64,000 bases of DNA from Cryptomeria japonica (GCF_030272615.1 NC_081408.1:616960476-617024475); one strand, 5' to 3'. Counted from the stretch's first letter, positions 20,974 to 33,702 are shown. The notes: generated by a model not told the origin, from the sequence alone. Translations and numbers: made by a program.

Positions 20974-22762
20974 GATCATAGTGTTTGTCTTAGTATCTTG
21001 TGTTTATGCAAGTTTCATGTATTCAATAAAGACCCCACCATGTAAACCCATGTCACTAATTAGGCAATTTGATAAACCAATTGGGACAATATGGTCAATA
21101 AGGGTAGTAGAATGTTTGGTTTTGTGTTTGATAGGTTTTTAAGATGTTTTAGAGGTGTTTGGTTAATCCAAGTGTGTGGATCCCAACCTTAGAGAGTTTG
21201 ACAACTTTTTATGCAAAAATACAACTTTTGAAAGTGCAACTTTTGAGTGCAAAAGTGCAACTTTTCATAATGCAGTTGATGTAAGATTTTTAACAGCTCC
21301 AACCTCTTCCAAATTAAGTTGGAAACCATAAGAGGTCTATAAGCCTTGGGGACATGATTCACAAGAGAGGTGATGTTGTGATTTGAAGTTGGAAGCAATA
21401 AGACACAAACAAGATTGAGTTTTCCCATAAATTCTAAGTTTGCAGAAGCTGTACGACCTTGTACAGAGTGAATTAAGTCACACCATTCATGGAGTAGATG
21501 GATAAATGAACTAGATTTGATTTGGTAGTTGTCTAAGGATTTTATTGTTTCTGTGTAGTGAGAACCCTCCATTTTTCTGACTGTAATCCAAAAAGTAAGG
21601 GTTTTGCTAGGGTTTTACTTGAAAATGACCATATCTTACATCTCCTTCCTCTAGAAGTTAATTCCTTTGGTGGAGTGCATTATTGGTCAATTTAAATTAA
21701 GGTTTTCATGGGTTTTTTTAGGGGGGACTTGGTTGTGAGGAGAAAGAAGCAAAACTAGGTAGGTATCTCTATGTGACTACCTTAAGCAAATTTAGGACAA
21801 TCATCATAAAATCTGATAGCGGTGGATCCCAGGAATGAAACCCTATAATTAGAGGTTATTAACCATTCCCCACATTATCATAAAGGTTTTTTTATAGTTG
21901 GGATACCAGTAATGGGAATTGCTTTGTAAATTAGGCCTAATCGCCCTCATTAGGTCTCTAAGCTTCTAACAGGTTCAAACTCTTAGGTTGCAGATCTTGT
22001 CAATCCCTTTTGGGGATGAGTGTAAATCCATAAAGGGTATCTGGAATGGTAAATAATTCTCTAGGTTGTGTTCATTATTTTGGAGTTAAAGGCAAAATAC
22101 CAGTCTATGAGGGTTACTAGCCTAGGGGGTAGGTTTCCCAAGGAGGCATAAGGATTTGTAGACAAAACCATAAAAAAATGCTTGGAACAGTCCTTAACAG
22201 TCATAAATGGACCAATTCCCCTTAGAGTAGGAGTCACCAGTGAGGAATGTTAGAGAAGTTGAAGCCATTTACTCATCTTAAGTAGGTGTTAGGCTTGAGT
22301 AAGGCTTCAAACTCTTAGGTTGCAGATCATGTCAATCCCTTTTGGGGATGAGTGTAACTCCATAAAGGGTATATGGAATGGTAGATAGTTCTCTAGGTTG
22401 TGTTTAGTATTTTGGAGTTAAAGGCAAAATACCGGTCTAGGAGGGCTACTAGCCTAGGGGGTAGGTTTCCAAAGGAGGTATAAGGATTTGTAGACAAAAC
22501 CCTAAAACAATGCTTGGAACAATCCTTAGCAGTCATAAATGGACCAATTCCAAAGCCCCTAAGAGTACGAGTCACCAGTGTGGCATGCTAGAGAAGTTGA
22601 AGCCATTTACTCATCTTGAGTAGGTGTTAGGCTTGAGTAGTGGAGAGTAGTTCAAAACCTTAAGATGTGAAGTCCTTCCTTGTAGGATCATTTTTGTCAT
22701 TTGAATGGTAAAACCCTAACCTTTTGGACTTGTCATTAGGTGTAAGAAGGGCCTTTGCATCA
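20922..22762 (+). repeat. 3' LTR of chromovirus, enlarged by internal duplication
   Basis: Starts TGCAGGAGCACCTCTTC and ends GCATCA. Length is 1,841 bp against 1,474 bp for the 5' LTR; nearly all the difference is one extra 332-bp tandem unit. Confidence 0.85.
21974..22637 (+). repeat. 332-bp tandem duplication inside the 3' LTR
   Basis: TTCAAACTCTTAGGTTGCAG begins at 21974 and again at 22306. Both copies run through GGCAAAATACCGGTCT-like and AGTAGGTGTTAGGCTTGAGTA sequence. The 5' LTR has a single copy starting near 16391. Confidence 0.85.
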
Positions 22763-23967
22763 AGGGGTGAATTAGTTGTCACAGATTACCAAAACATTTA
22801 GCACTTAAAACTTTAATACCAAAACCCAAAACATTAATACCAAAATGCTTAAACCAAATACTAGAATAGCAGTTAAACCAATTAAACATAAACAATAATC
22901 ATAGAATAAATACCGTCCACATGACACCAATATTTATACGTGGAAAACCCAGTAAAGGGAAAACCCACAATGGGAAGCCTACCCACAGTCAGATAATACT
23001 TTTGTAGTAAGTATGTGAATTACAAGTGAGGGGACTGCACTTGTAGGAAGGCCAAAAACCTAGAGTGCACTGCTCATCACAAATGGAGTCTCACTAGCTA
23101 CATAGAAATCTAGACTACAATCTAGAGAAGTGTTTGAACTGCAAAGATAGCATCTCCTATGTCTGAGTACGATTCTGGTTAAGCTCAATACCGGAGGACT
23201 AAATCCTCTTACATAAACCCAATTCGATCTCCAATGATCGACCAAATCCTCTGCCTCAATGATATTACATTATTCACACATTACATATCCATATCCCATT
23301 CCTTGACCTTATACCTATGATCTAATTCCCATGATGATCTACAATGAGATCTTACATCATATATACAGAAACCCTCGACCATAAACAATCAGGTTAGCCA
23401 CTAGACAATAAACCAATTACAAAATTACAAAATATGTTGGCCTTAGACTAAATAAATTATATCCAACACATAAGACATCCCAAAAACACATCAAGAGGTC
23501 TGATCCACATGTTACATTAAGCTCGTCCACAACCTAGATCAACTGGGACCCAATATAGGTCCACACGCTAAAGCAATAATCTCCATCCTCCAAGTCTCGA
23601 ACATGATCACCAACAACATTTTGAATCTCCACTAGAAGCTGCACCAACACCACTTATGCATATCATAAAAGATCTTCACAAAAATCTCTGCCGGTGAAAC
23701 CCTCATGGGAACCACAAGCCAAGCTTCCAAGCAAACAGGATAGCATTCGATCACCAGACCAAAACCAACTGACTAGATATGAACATGAGTATCATGAATA
23801 AGCCAATTCCATAACCAAACCATACCAGAGCATACCGGATCATGTTGGATCCAAACCAACTAGAAACTACTCAACCTACTGGGACTAGAAGGGTGCCAGT
23901 AAAGCATCCAAAACAACTAGTGTTGACATCAATGTAACACATAATCAATTCTTCCAAATGGCCAACA
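22763..23967 (-). repeat. Main part of the split 3' LTR of the outer copia element
   Basis: Continues the LTR interrupted at 15373, from GGGTGAATTAGTTGTC to GGCCAACA. It matches 35565-36777 along its length. The conserved box GTGGAAAACCCAGTAAAGGG lies near 22940. Confidence 0.87.
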
Positions 23968-24235
23968 ATCTCCCCCTTTGGCATTGATGGTAACACTAGA
24001 TGTGAAAAACATTGAAGTACCAAGAAATGCCAAACAAGTCTCCCCCAATGGAAGACAACCAACAATCTCCCACTCAAAGATATAGAATTGAAGCTCTGAA
24101 ACAAAGATGAAACTCCCCCTGTGAATGATATCTCTTTAAAGCTTTGAATCACACATATATCTATCCCCCTAATGTATACAACTTCTTATGTTTTTCTTTC
24201 TCACATCAATATCTCTTCCCCTTTGACATCAATGC
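23968..24235 (-). other. Polypurine tract and extra copies, outer copia element
   Basis: On the minus strand GCCAAAGGGGGAGAT abuts the LTR (23968-23982). Further purine boxes complementary to CTCCCCCAATG, CTCCCCCTGTG, TCCCCCTAATG and CCCCTTTGACATC lie near 24040, 24115, 24165 and 24220. Confidence 0.8.
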
Positions 24236-24384
24236 CAAAAATTTGACAAAAATATCAAAGTAAAAACATAAACCACTAAATCATAAATCTAACTACTCCT
24301 ATTGAGTATTACCATCCCCACATTAGTGCTGAAATGAAAAATCTCACTGATAATGCATATCGGGTTGATGCCAAAAAGAATCAA

Positions 24385-25894
24385 TCATTTCTTTGTCAAA
24401 TGGGTAGAAACCCCTAACCTGTCTCTCAAGTACTCAAATGGTTCTTTAGGAAAAGGTTTAGTGAAAATATCTGCAATCTGTGCTTTAGTGTTCACATAAA
24501 CCATTCTAACTTCATTTTCTTCCACCTTCTCCTTCAAAAAGTTATACTTGATAGGTATGTGCATTGTCTTAGAGTGAAGTACTGGATTCTTTGATATGTT
24601 AATAGAAGCAGAGTTATCACAGTGAATAACTACCAGTCTAGTGCAATGCACTTTGATATCCAAGAAACAACATACTCAGCTTCAGCAATAGATAAATAAG
24701 TACATGATTGTTTCTTGCTTATCCAAGAAACCAACTTCTTTCCAAGAAAGAAAGCTCCACTAGAAGTACTTTTCCAATCATCAACATCTCTAGCCCAATC
24801 AGCACCTGTATATGCACATAAAGTAAAGTCATCATCCTTAGGGTACCACAAACCATATTCTGATGTACCTTGTAAGTATCTAAAAATGCTTTTCACCACA
24901 CTCTCCTAATTTTCTTTAGGATCACTCTGAAATTGTGATGCAATACAAACAACATTCATTATGTCCATCCTATTTTGAGTCAAGTAAAGAAGACATCCAA
25001 TCATAGATTTGTATCTTGTAGGATTTACCAGTGCAGAAATGTCTTTCCTTGTCAATTTCTCATTTATAATCATAGGAGTACATACCAGTTTAGAATCTCC
25101 CATACCAAATTTCTTCAACAATTCCATAGCATACTTAGTTTGACAAATGAAAATACCTTTGTCAGTCTGAGTAATCTGCAGACCTTAGAAAAATTTCATT
25201 TCCCCAATCATAGACATTTCAAATTCTTTCTCCATATTTTTAGAAAATTCCATGCACAACTTATCTTCACCTCCAAAAATAATGTCATCAACAAATACTT
25301 CAATAATCGGTATATCATCATCAGTGATCTTATAATATAAATTATTGTCAGCATTACCCTTAGTAAAACCAAACTTCAAAAGATATTTATCCAACTTTGC
25401 ATACCAAGCTCTAGGTGCCTGTTTCAATCCATATAAAGCTTTCCTTAACCTGCAAACCATATTTGTATCATCTGATAGTGAAAAACCATCAGGTTGCTCA
25501 ATATAAACTTCCTCATCAAGATCCCATTTAAAAATGCACACTTAACATCCATCTGATAAACCTTGGAGTTTTTGTGGGCAGCATAGGCAAGAAATAATCT
25601 TACAGCTTCAATCCTAGCTACAAGTGCAAAGTCTCACCATAATCAATTCCTTCCATCTAAGAATATCCTTTACAAACCAATCTAGCCTTATTCCTTACAA
25701 CTTGGCCATCCTCATTCAATTTATTCCTAAAAACCCATTTAGTTCCAATAACATTCTTATTTTTAGTTTGTGGAACCAAAGTCCATGTGTTATTCTTCTC
25801 AATCTGATCTAATTCTTCTTTCATAGCTTTCAACCAATATTCATCTTTACATGCCTCAATTACTAATATTGATTCAACTTGAGAAATTAAATAT
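24385..25894 (-). pseudogene. Outer copia element: RT-RNase H, frameshifted
   Basis: Minus-strand RT begins near 25894 (EACKDEYWLKAMKEELDQIE, IGTKWVFRNKLNEDG) and continues with QPDGFS, ALYGLKQAPRAWY and the FVDD box near 25275-25290. RNase H follows, where the first catalytic Asp motif reads AYTGADW with Gly in place of Asp. The C-terminal part has HCDNSASINISKNPVLHSKT and ADIFTKPFPKE, ending at TAA 24385. Frames change near 25650, 24900 and 24650, and there are stops near 24905 and 25187. The 5' end is cut by the nested copia element. Confidence 0.87.
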
Positions 25895-26920
25895 ACATAA
25901 CCACAAAAACATTCGAAACTTGACACAATGATTTTGATATGGACACCCAAATGGGAAAAACCATGGTGGGGATGAATACCCACAAGTATTCTAAACTCTT
26001 CCTGAAGTTCCCCTATTAGGAGCCAATCGTGTTAAAGCTTTACAATAAGTCTTGTTAAGAACAGATCCTGTTAGGGACCACTCGGTTAATGGTTTGACTA
26101 TAATGCCCTATTAGAAGCAATACCCTGTTAGGAGTAACCTCAGTAGAGGATTTGAAATCCAAGCTAATGGATCACCTAGTTAGAGGATTTAGAAAACACT
26201 AAGCCTATTAGAGCTTACCCTATTAAGGGATTTGAGTGTTGTAATTGTTAGAGAACAATAGGGGTTTGTTGATCTGGTGAATAGAACTACTCTACTTGAA
26301 CAGATCCTTTTCATGCTCCTATCTTCCTTCACACATACTGCAAATACATCTCCTAGTTTAGCAACCAATCACTCTTACACTTAACCAAAATTGCCAACAT
26401 TACAAAAAAACAACTCATCAACCTTATAAACAAAACAATAGGTTGGTATCACATCACAAACCTAAGATCTCATAGAGATTACAAACAAATCGGTTCAAGT
26501 ATGACTATTGGATTACATAGCACATCATTCAAGACAACCTTGACCACTCCTTGATCACTTCCTCATCAATCCATGTAACTCATCACACAGTTTCCACTTC
26601 ATGCAATGTACTTGCTCATTCCCAAGATAAAATCATTATCTCTATGCACCAAAAACCTTGAAAACTCTTTACATACAATATGCATACGTGGCATAGTCAT
26701 TACCATTCATCATTTGATCATAAACCAATACAACCGATTCACCAAGCTCCATCGGTTAGGGTTTGGCACATCAATAGGTAGGCTTATCGGTTAATCTCAC
26801 TTCTTCTAAAGTAATACCAGTTTCCTTCACTAGCTCACCTACCAGTTGCAAAACAACATTATTACAACATCATTACCAGTTATAATTGACATCAATGCAA
26901 TCTTCATGCAAATGCCAACA
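25895..26920 (-). repeat. 3' LTR of nested copia element, end-truncated
   Basis: Matches 31750-32816 from CATAACCACAAAAACATTC to GCCAACA. The counterpart of 31438-31750 is missing. The conserved box CCCAAATGGGAAAAACCATGG lies at about 25945-25968. Confidence 0.85.
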
Positions 26921-27190
26921 ATCTCCCCCTTTGGCATTGATGGCAATACAAGTATCAATACCCTTGATTGTTATGATTGTGTATAGGAATCCTGGTTTAA
27001 ATTTTACCATGTACTCTCCTTCAACTGAGTCTCCATGTCTTCAGCTGGTAACTGGCTATAGATCCTCTCTTTGTTAATCATATAGTTCTTCTCCCCCTTT
27101 GACAACAATGCCAAAGTGAAAGTAAAACATGCAGTGTCATACTTCACTGTTCTGCATCAACAATCTGCAACTTGATGCTCCCCCTGTGGA
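26921..27190 (-). other. Polypurine tract and extra copies, nested copia element
   Basis: Minus-strand GCCAAAGGGGGAGAT abuts the LTR at 26921-26935. Additional boxes are at about 27089-27111 (complement of CTCCCCCTTTGACAACAATG) and 27178-27188 (complement of CTCCCCCTGTG). Confidence 0.8.
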
Positions 27191-27269
27191 ATAAGTCCAC
27201 TCTACACCAATCCTACTTCAAGATTCTTCAATAAGCTTTGGGACTGATGTATTCCACATCTTGCTCAAT

Positions 27270-28790
27270 TGACCTCATGTAGGAGCACAACCCCTATTTG
27301 ACCTCTAAGATACTCAAAAATAGTCTTAGGAAGAGGTTTAGTAAAGATATATGCTAGTTGCTCCTTGGTAGATACATGCTCCAATAAAACATCTTTACTC
27401 TACACTTTCTCTCTCAAGAAATGATATTTTAGCTCAATATGCTTGGTTCTAGCATGCAACACCGGGTTCTTTAAAATATTTATTGCACTGGTATTGTCAC
27501 ATAAAATATTTACTAGTTTTGTGATCTTCTACTTGAATCCTTCCAGAATGTGTTTCATCTAGATTGCCCGGGTACACTACAACATATTCAACTTCAGCAG
27601 TGGACTGTGATATACGACTCTGCTTCTTGCTGCTCCATGATACAAGTCTTCCTCCAAGAAAGAATGCACCACCGGTTGTTCTCTTCCTATCATCAACATT
27701 ACCTACCCAGTCTGCATCTGTATAAACCTTTAAATCAAAGTTACCTTCATATGGATAACATAATCCATAGTCAATAGTACCTTTCAAATATCTAAATATC
27801 CTTTTGGTTGCTATCAAGTGTGTCTCTTTTGGATTCTTCTAAAATTTGGCAACTAAACCAACTGCATGAGCAATATCCGGTCTGTTGTGAACAACATAAT
27901 GCAGTTCCCTATCATTAATCTATACTCCTTTTCATCAACAGATGCGACATCATCCTCCTCAGACAATTTACAACTTCTAACCATTGTTGTCCCAACTGGT
28001 TAACAATCACTCATTCCAAATGTCTTCAATACCTCTTTCACATACTTAGACTGTGTGATAAAAATACCACTCTTCATCTGCTGAATTCGCAAACCTATAA
28101 TTTTTTTTATCTCTCCTACTAGAGACATTTCAAATTCACTTTTCATTTCATTTACAAAGTCATTACTCATGTCATCATTGCCTCCAAATATGATATCATC
28201 CACAAATACTTCACTAACCAGTATCTTATCTCCTTTCGATTTGAGATATATATTGTCGTCTTCACTGGTTCTATGAAAACCTATCTACATCAGGTGTGAA
28301 TGTAGTCTTTCATACCATGCTCTTGGTGCTTGCTTCAAACCATATAGTGCCTTGTGCAGTTTACACACCATATCCTTTGCATCAGTCAAAGCATAACCAT
28401 TTGGCTGCTCAGTGTATACTTCTTCTTCCATTATTCCATATAGAAATGCTAACTCCACATCCATTTGATATACATTAAATCCCATATATGCTGCAAATAC
28501 AAGTAGAGTCCTAACACCTTCCAATCTAGCAACTGGTGCAAATGTCTCACCATAGTCTTCTCCTTCCTCATGTGCATAACCTTTGCATACCAATCTAGCT
28601 TTGTTTCTGACTACTACTCCATCTTCATTTAGTTTATTCCTAGATACCCATTTAGTACCTATCACATTTTTATTCACTAGTCTGGGTACTATGGTCCTTG
28701 TATTGTTCTTCTCAATCTAGTCAAGCTCCTCCTCCATAGCTTTAATCCAGTGATCATCTTCAAATGCTTCCTTAGCAGTTCTAGGCCCAA
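27270..28790 (-). pseudogene. Nested copia element: RT-RNase H, interrupted
   Basis: From right to left: IGTKWVSRNKLNEDG, the first-Asp region VYQMDVELAFLYG, YGLKQAPRAWYERLH, and VDDIIFGGND just after 28203. Then comes the connection and RNase H with VYTDADWVGNVDD near 27740. The frame shifts after EVEYVVV near 27580, and the last RNase H segment continues out of frame to about 27290. A break also separates 28285 from 28203. The catalytic Asp residues of RT and the first of RNase H are present. Confidence 0.85.
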
Positions 28791-29130
28791 TAGTGGAGAT
28801 CATGCAAGAATTCTCTCTAATTCTTCTTCTGGTTAATACTCTGACATCTTTATCTCCAATAATCTGGTTACAATTATGATTGAGTCCCACATACCATGGA
28901 ATGACATGATAATTATCTTCAGGTTCTTCTTCCTCACTATCATCATCTTCTTCTAAATATACCTATTTTGGTTGAACTAGTACTACAACATTCACTTCAC
29001 CAACTTCTAGCTTCGCCGGTTCTGGTTCCAAAATTATAATGCAAGGTTCATCTTCCTTCTTTTCCTTACTAGTTTTTCCTGAAACTTCAAGACACTCATC
29101 CACTCTAACATTAGCACTTTCAATGATTCT

Positions 29131-29937
29131 CTATGTCCAGTCGTTGTAACATTTGTAGGCCTTACTCTTGGTGGAGTAACCAAGAAAAATGCCTTCATCA
29201 CTTTTATCCTCAAACTTACTAACATAGTCACCTCTCTTGATAAAACATTTACTACCAAAAATCTTAAAATAACTGACATAAGTTGATCTACCATACCAGT
29301 ATTCATAAGGAGTTTTATCCTTACCTCTCTTTACTAATATCTGGTAAATAGCATAGATAGATGTGCTGACAACTTCTCTCGAGAAGGTTTTTTCTACTCC
29401 TCCTTGTATAAGCATCATTTTAGAAGCTTCAACAACTAACCGATTGTTTCTCTCTGCAATACCATTTTGTTGTGGTGTCCTCAGTGCAGAAAGTTGCCTC
29501 TTAATTCTATTGTCTTCATAATATCTAGTGAATTCCTCTGAATTAAATTCACCTCCTTGATCAGTCCTTAGACACTTTATCTTCTTACCACTTTCTTTTT
29601 TAGCTAAGGCCCTGAATGCCTTGAACTTACTAAAGGCTTCTATTTTATCCTTCAAGAATGTGACCCACATCATTCTTGAGCAATCATCAGTGAAGATCAT
29701 AAAATATTTTTCACCTTGAATACTTTTAGTCCTTATTGGTCCACAGAGGTCTGTATGAACCAAATCTAACAAATGTTCTATTGAGAAGGATTTTTTCTTA
29801 AAAGTTGAGGATGTCATCTTTCCTAACTGACATTCCTTGCATAGAGTGTTCATCGTTTTGTCCAACTGAAGAAAACCTCTTATTGACTTGGACTTACTGA
29901 CCTTAAGAATGTTATCAAAATTTATATGACAAAATCT
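29131..29937 (-). pseudogene. Nested copia element: integrase, DDE residues intact
   Basis: The open stretch 29865-29131 has CKECQLGKM (zinc Cys pair), HTDLCGP (first Asp), CLRTDQGGEF (second Asp) and TPQQNGIAERNNR (Glu), so the full catalytic triad survives, unlike the other copia copies. The C-terminal part has TPYEYWYGRSTYVSYFKIFG. Upstream, a TGA replaces the Trp after the LWH motif at about 29935, cutting off the His part of the zinc region. Coding beyond 29131 toward RT is frameshifted. Confidence 0.87.
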
Positions 29938-30627
29938 TCAATGCCAAAGCCAACTATCATCTACTTTAGCAATTAAATAGTTGTTGACTTTAGGATTCAG
30001 GTGAAATAGGTTACCTTTTGTCTGCTTGCCAGTTGCAATCAGTTCACCTTTCCTCCCATAGATTTTGCACATTCCATTCTTGAATTCCAATGGATAACCT
30101 CTATCATTGAGTTGAGATACACTTAAAAGATTGTGCTTTAATCCTTCAACCCAGTAAACATCATCTACATTGCTCTTTACATTAAGAGAAATGGTTCCCT
30201 TTCCTTTTACCATGTAGGGTGAGTCATTTCCAAATCTCACAACTCCTCCATCAAATTCCTTCAAAGTAAGAAATTTACTCCGGTCACCAATCATGTGGTG
30301 TGGATAACCACTATCTATGATCCAATCATCAGAACTATCCATGCAAGAAACTAATGCCTTCTGATCAGATGACTCCTCTTTAATGGCAACAAATACAATG
30401 TCTTCATTAGCATATCCCGTAGATTCCTCATCAGTGATACCACCATCAACTGCAATGAGACAATCCCTTTTTCCTTTTCCTTTGTACTTCTTGTACTTCT
30501 CATGCTTATGCTCATTTTCGCCATTAGGACAGTTAGCTACAATGTGTCCAATCTTGTTGCATGCAAAATATTTCAAAGGTAATTTACCTCTGTACTTACC
30601 GATACCTCTGGATAACTGCTTGGCCAA
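29938..30627 (-). pseudogene. Nested copia element: nucleocapsid knuckle and protease
   Basis: The 229-codon open stretch has a knuckle YFACNKIGHIVANC in which the first Cys is Tyr, a basic region (KYKKYKGKGKRD), then protease with DDWIIDSGYPHHMIGD (catalytic DSG kept, following Cys changed to Tyr). It continues with VRFGNDSPYMVKGKG and YWVEGLKHNLLSVSQLNDRG and ends at LWH before the stop at 29935. The frame is shared with integrase. Confidence 0.85.
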
Positions 30628-31400
30628 TAACGCTTAAAGCTTGATCAGACTGTCTTCATCATCAAATTCTCTACTGGATCTAGAATCATAACTGTGACTA
30701 ACATCTCTGCTTTTCCTCATAGGTAGTTAGAAACTGATGCTCTAAATATAGATTCGGATTTCTAAACACTACCATCATAACCATTTAATTCAAATGCAGT
30801 AAGTTTACCAATGATGGAGTCAAGAGTTACCTTAGTTTTATCAATAGACTTTAGCTCCTAAATGGCTACAACTCGGATAGCATAGACCAATAGAAAGGTT
30901 CTCAACACCTTACTAACCAGTGTGGCATCCTCCACTTTACCACCAACACTCTTGATCTCACCAACTATCTCCTTGATCCTCTAACCATACTGTTGAATAT
31001 TCTCACCTTCAGCCATTTACATGTCATCAAATTTACCTCTTAGACTCTCTTCTTTGGCAATCTTGACATGCTCATCACTACTATAGATTTCCTCAAGTTT
31101 CTTCCATACCTCATAAGCAGTATCTAGACCATGGACATCAACATACTCTGAATAAGATAAAGAACTGATAATGGCTTACAATGCTTGATTATTTTCTTGT
31201 TGCTCTTTCTTTTGATCATCAAACATAGTCCCACTAGATACAACATATTGAGTAACAACATGTTCCTAGTATTGAATTCCTAGACTCTTGATATAGATTT
31301 TCATTCTATCACTCCATATTCTTTAGTTTTCCCTATTAAACTTCAAACCTTCTTTCTTCATCATGTTCTTCAAGATCTTTACCTCAAGTTGTTAGGCTTA
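30628..31400 (-). pseudogene. Nested copia element: gag, interrupted
   Basis: On the minus strand gag features appear in order between several stops: RMKIYIKSLG near 31290, AYEVWKKLEEIYSS near 31110, AKEESLRGKFDDM near 31040, and IIGKLTAFELNG near 30800. This matches copia gag between the primer site and the zinc knuckle. Stops (TAG, TAA or TGA) occur about every 50-100 codons. No intact start codon could be fixed. Confidence 0.75.
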
Positions 31401-31420
31401 GACACTAGAGGACCTGAAAT

Positions 31421-31432
31421 GCTCTGATACCA
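31421..31432 (-). other. Primer-binding site, tRNA-iMet type
   Basis: The complement of GCTCTGATACCA reads TGGTATCAGAGC, the exact copia primer site, five bases from the LTR edge. Confidence 0.9.
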
Positions 31433-31437
31433 ATTTA

Positions 31438-32816
31438 TGGTATGATGAATCAATAAGGATCTAGACAACTACTAAGAGGGGGGGTGAATCAGTAGATAGA
31501 AAACTAACTAAACTTTCACCAAACTCAAAACTAACCTCTCAAGTCAAACACTGAACTACAAATTGCAATATAACTGTCAAGTATACTGGTTTGACTAGTA
31601 TAATAGAATAGCAGTAAAACAACTTTGAAACTCTCAAACCATTTAACCAAAACATCCAGATACTTTATTGACAAAAGTAAAAGAACATTTCAGATTATTG
31701 TCGATCATCTTATCATATCTAAGTGGATTTAGTCACTAAGCAAATTAACCATATCAAACATAACCACAAAAACATTCACCACTTGACAAAATGATTTTAA
31801 TGTGGAAACCCAAATGGGAAAAACCACAGTGGGGATGAATACCCACAAGTATTTTGAACTCTTCTGAAGTCTGCCCTGTTAGGAGCCAAGCCTGTTAAAG
31901 CTTTACAATAAGTCCTGTTAAGAATAGATCCTGTTACAGACCACCTGGTTAAGGGATTGAATATAATGCCCTATTAGAAGCAATACGCTGTTAGGAGTAA
32001 CCTCAGTAGAGGATTTAAAATCCAAGCTAATGGATCACCTGGTTATATTATTTAGATAAAACTAAGCCTATTAGAGCTTACCCTATTAAGGGATTGGACT
32101 ATTGTAATTGTTAGAGAACAATAGGGGTTCGTTGATCTGGTGAATAGCACTACTCTACTTGATCAAATCCTTTTCATGCTCCTATCTTCCTTCACACATA
32201 CTGCAGATACATCTCCTGGTTCGACAATCAATCACTCTTACACTTAACCAAAATTGCCAACATTACAACAAAACAACTCATTGATCTTATAAACAAAACA
32301 ATAGGTCGGTAAAACATCACAAACCTAAGATCTCATAGAGATTACGAACAAATCGGTTCAAGTGTGACTATTGGATTACATAGCAATCATTGCATAGCAT
32401 TCAAGACAACCATGACCTCTCCTTGGTCACTACTTCATCGATCCTTGTAACTCATCACGTGGTTTCCACTTCATGCAATGTACTCGCTCATTCCCAAGAT
32501 AAAAAATGTTATCTCTACATGCTAAAAACCATTTGAAAACTCTTTACATACAATGTGCATACATGGCATAATCATTACCATTTATCATTTGATCATAAAC
32601 CAATACAACCGATTCACCAAGCTCCATCGGTTAGGGTTGGGCACATCAACAAGTAGGGTTACTAGTTGATCTCACTACTTCTCAAGTAATATCAGTTTCC
32701 TTCACTAGCTCACCTACCGGTTGCAAAACAACATTATTACAACATCATTACCAGTTATAATTGACATCAATGACAACATAATAGTTCATCAATGCAATCT
32801 TCATGCCAACACCAAC
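31438..32816 (-). repeat. 5' LTR of nested copia element
   Basis: Plus-strand reading starts TGGTATGATGAATC and ends ACACCAACA. It contains ACTAAGAGGGGGGGTGAATCA near 31472 and the conserved box GGAAACCCAAATGGGAAAAA near 31804. Length is 1,379 bp. Confidence 0.85.
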
Positions 32817-33702
32817 ATGCTGGTTTTTTCTCATAAATTTTGATTTGACCCCTATTCAGCTTATCCACCTTGATATTAGCACTCTCCACAATTCTCTGCA
32901 ATCTCTTGTTATAACATTTATATGCCTTGATTTCACTAGAATAACCAAGAAATATGCCTTCATTACATCTAGGATCAAATTTGCCAATGATATCATCTCT
33001 CTTGATATAACATTTACTACCAAATATTCTGAAATACTTAACTGTAGGTGTATTGCCAAACCATAATTCATAAGGTGTCTTGCCCATTTCTTCTTTGATA
33101 TGTACTTTGTTGAATTTATAAACCGATGTGCTCACTGCTTCTCTCCATTAGATATGAGATAGACTAGCTTCCATCGTCATTGTTCTAGAAGCATGCAAGA
33201 TAGTTATGTTCTTCCTTTCCATAACTCCTTTCTGTTGACGTGTCCAGGGAGTAGAAAATTGTCTCCTTATACCATGTTTCTCACAAAAGTTATTAAACTC
33301 ACCAGATGTGAATTCTCCACCATGATCTGACCTCAAACATTTAATCTTCAATCCTATCTCAGTTTCCACTTTAGCTTTAAAGATTTTAAACTTTTCAAAT
33401 GCCTCAGATTTTTCCCTTAGAAAAGTAACCCACATCATTCTAGAATAATCATCAATGATTAGCATAAAATATCCATCACCTTGAATATTTTTAACACTAG
33501 CAGGGCCACACAAATTAGTATGAATAAGATCAAGAACATCATTAGATTTATCTTGTATACTCCTAAAAGAGGTTCCGACATGTTTTTCCATTTGACATTC
33601 TTTACAAACCGGATTATAGGGCTTCACAATCTTACGTATATCTCTAACTGCCTTAGTTGAACCGATCTTCACATTGCAATCAAAATTCACATGACATAGC
33701 CT
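32817..33702 (-). pseudogene. Outer copia element: integrase, first catalytic Asp lost
   Basis: Minus-strand integrase opens with a zinc region (CKECQMEKH near 33600) and continues through LIHTNLCGP, where Asn replaces the first catalytic Asp. CLRSDHGGEF keeps the second Asp and GVMERKN keeps the Glu. A stop after SLSHI (33148-33150) interrupts before WREAVSTSVY. Coding then runs through TPYELWFGNTPTVKYFRIFG to KIYEKKPA, where the nested element cuts it at 32816. Its RT continues at 25894. Confidence 0.87.

Larger units (their letters stand above)
15374..22762 (+). mobile_element. Ty3/gypsy chromovirus nested in a copia LTR
   Basis: LTRs at 15374-16847 and 20922-22762 enclose a primer site, gag, protease, RT, RNase H, integrase and a C-terminal chromodomain, the order of Ty3/gypsy chromoviruses. 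It sits within the LTR of the larger minus-strand copia element, whose sequence is continuous across it. Flanks are G-rich (GAGGG on the left, AGGGG on the right) and not a clean duplication. Coding is damaged by frameshifts near 18300, 18815 and 19610 and by many stops, and gag is fused to protease without a zinc knuckle. Confidence 0.88.
25895..32816 (-). mobile_element. Second Sirevirus-like copia element nested in the first
   Basis: On the minus strand: 5' LTR 31438-32816, primer site 31421-31432, gag, protease, integrase, RT, RNase H, polypurine tract at 26921, and 3' LTR 25895-26920. It interrupts the outer element between integrase (32817 onward) and RT (25894 downward). The 3' LTR lacks its terminal 350 or so bases, and the outer element's integrase-RT linker is also missing. 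A deletion therefore spanned the left junction, and the target duplication cannot be tested. Confidence 0.87.

Noticed and set aside
21974-22637. Satellite or CRISPR-like array
   Set aside because: There are only two units, within an LTR, with no spacer structure; no CRISPR arrays or associated genes occur in the window.
15369-22767. Exact target duplication for the chromovirus
   Set aside because: Left flank GAGGG and right flank AGGGG are similar but not identical, and the target is a G run, so the match carries little weight.
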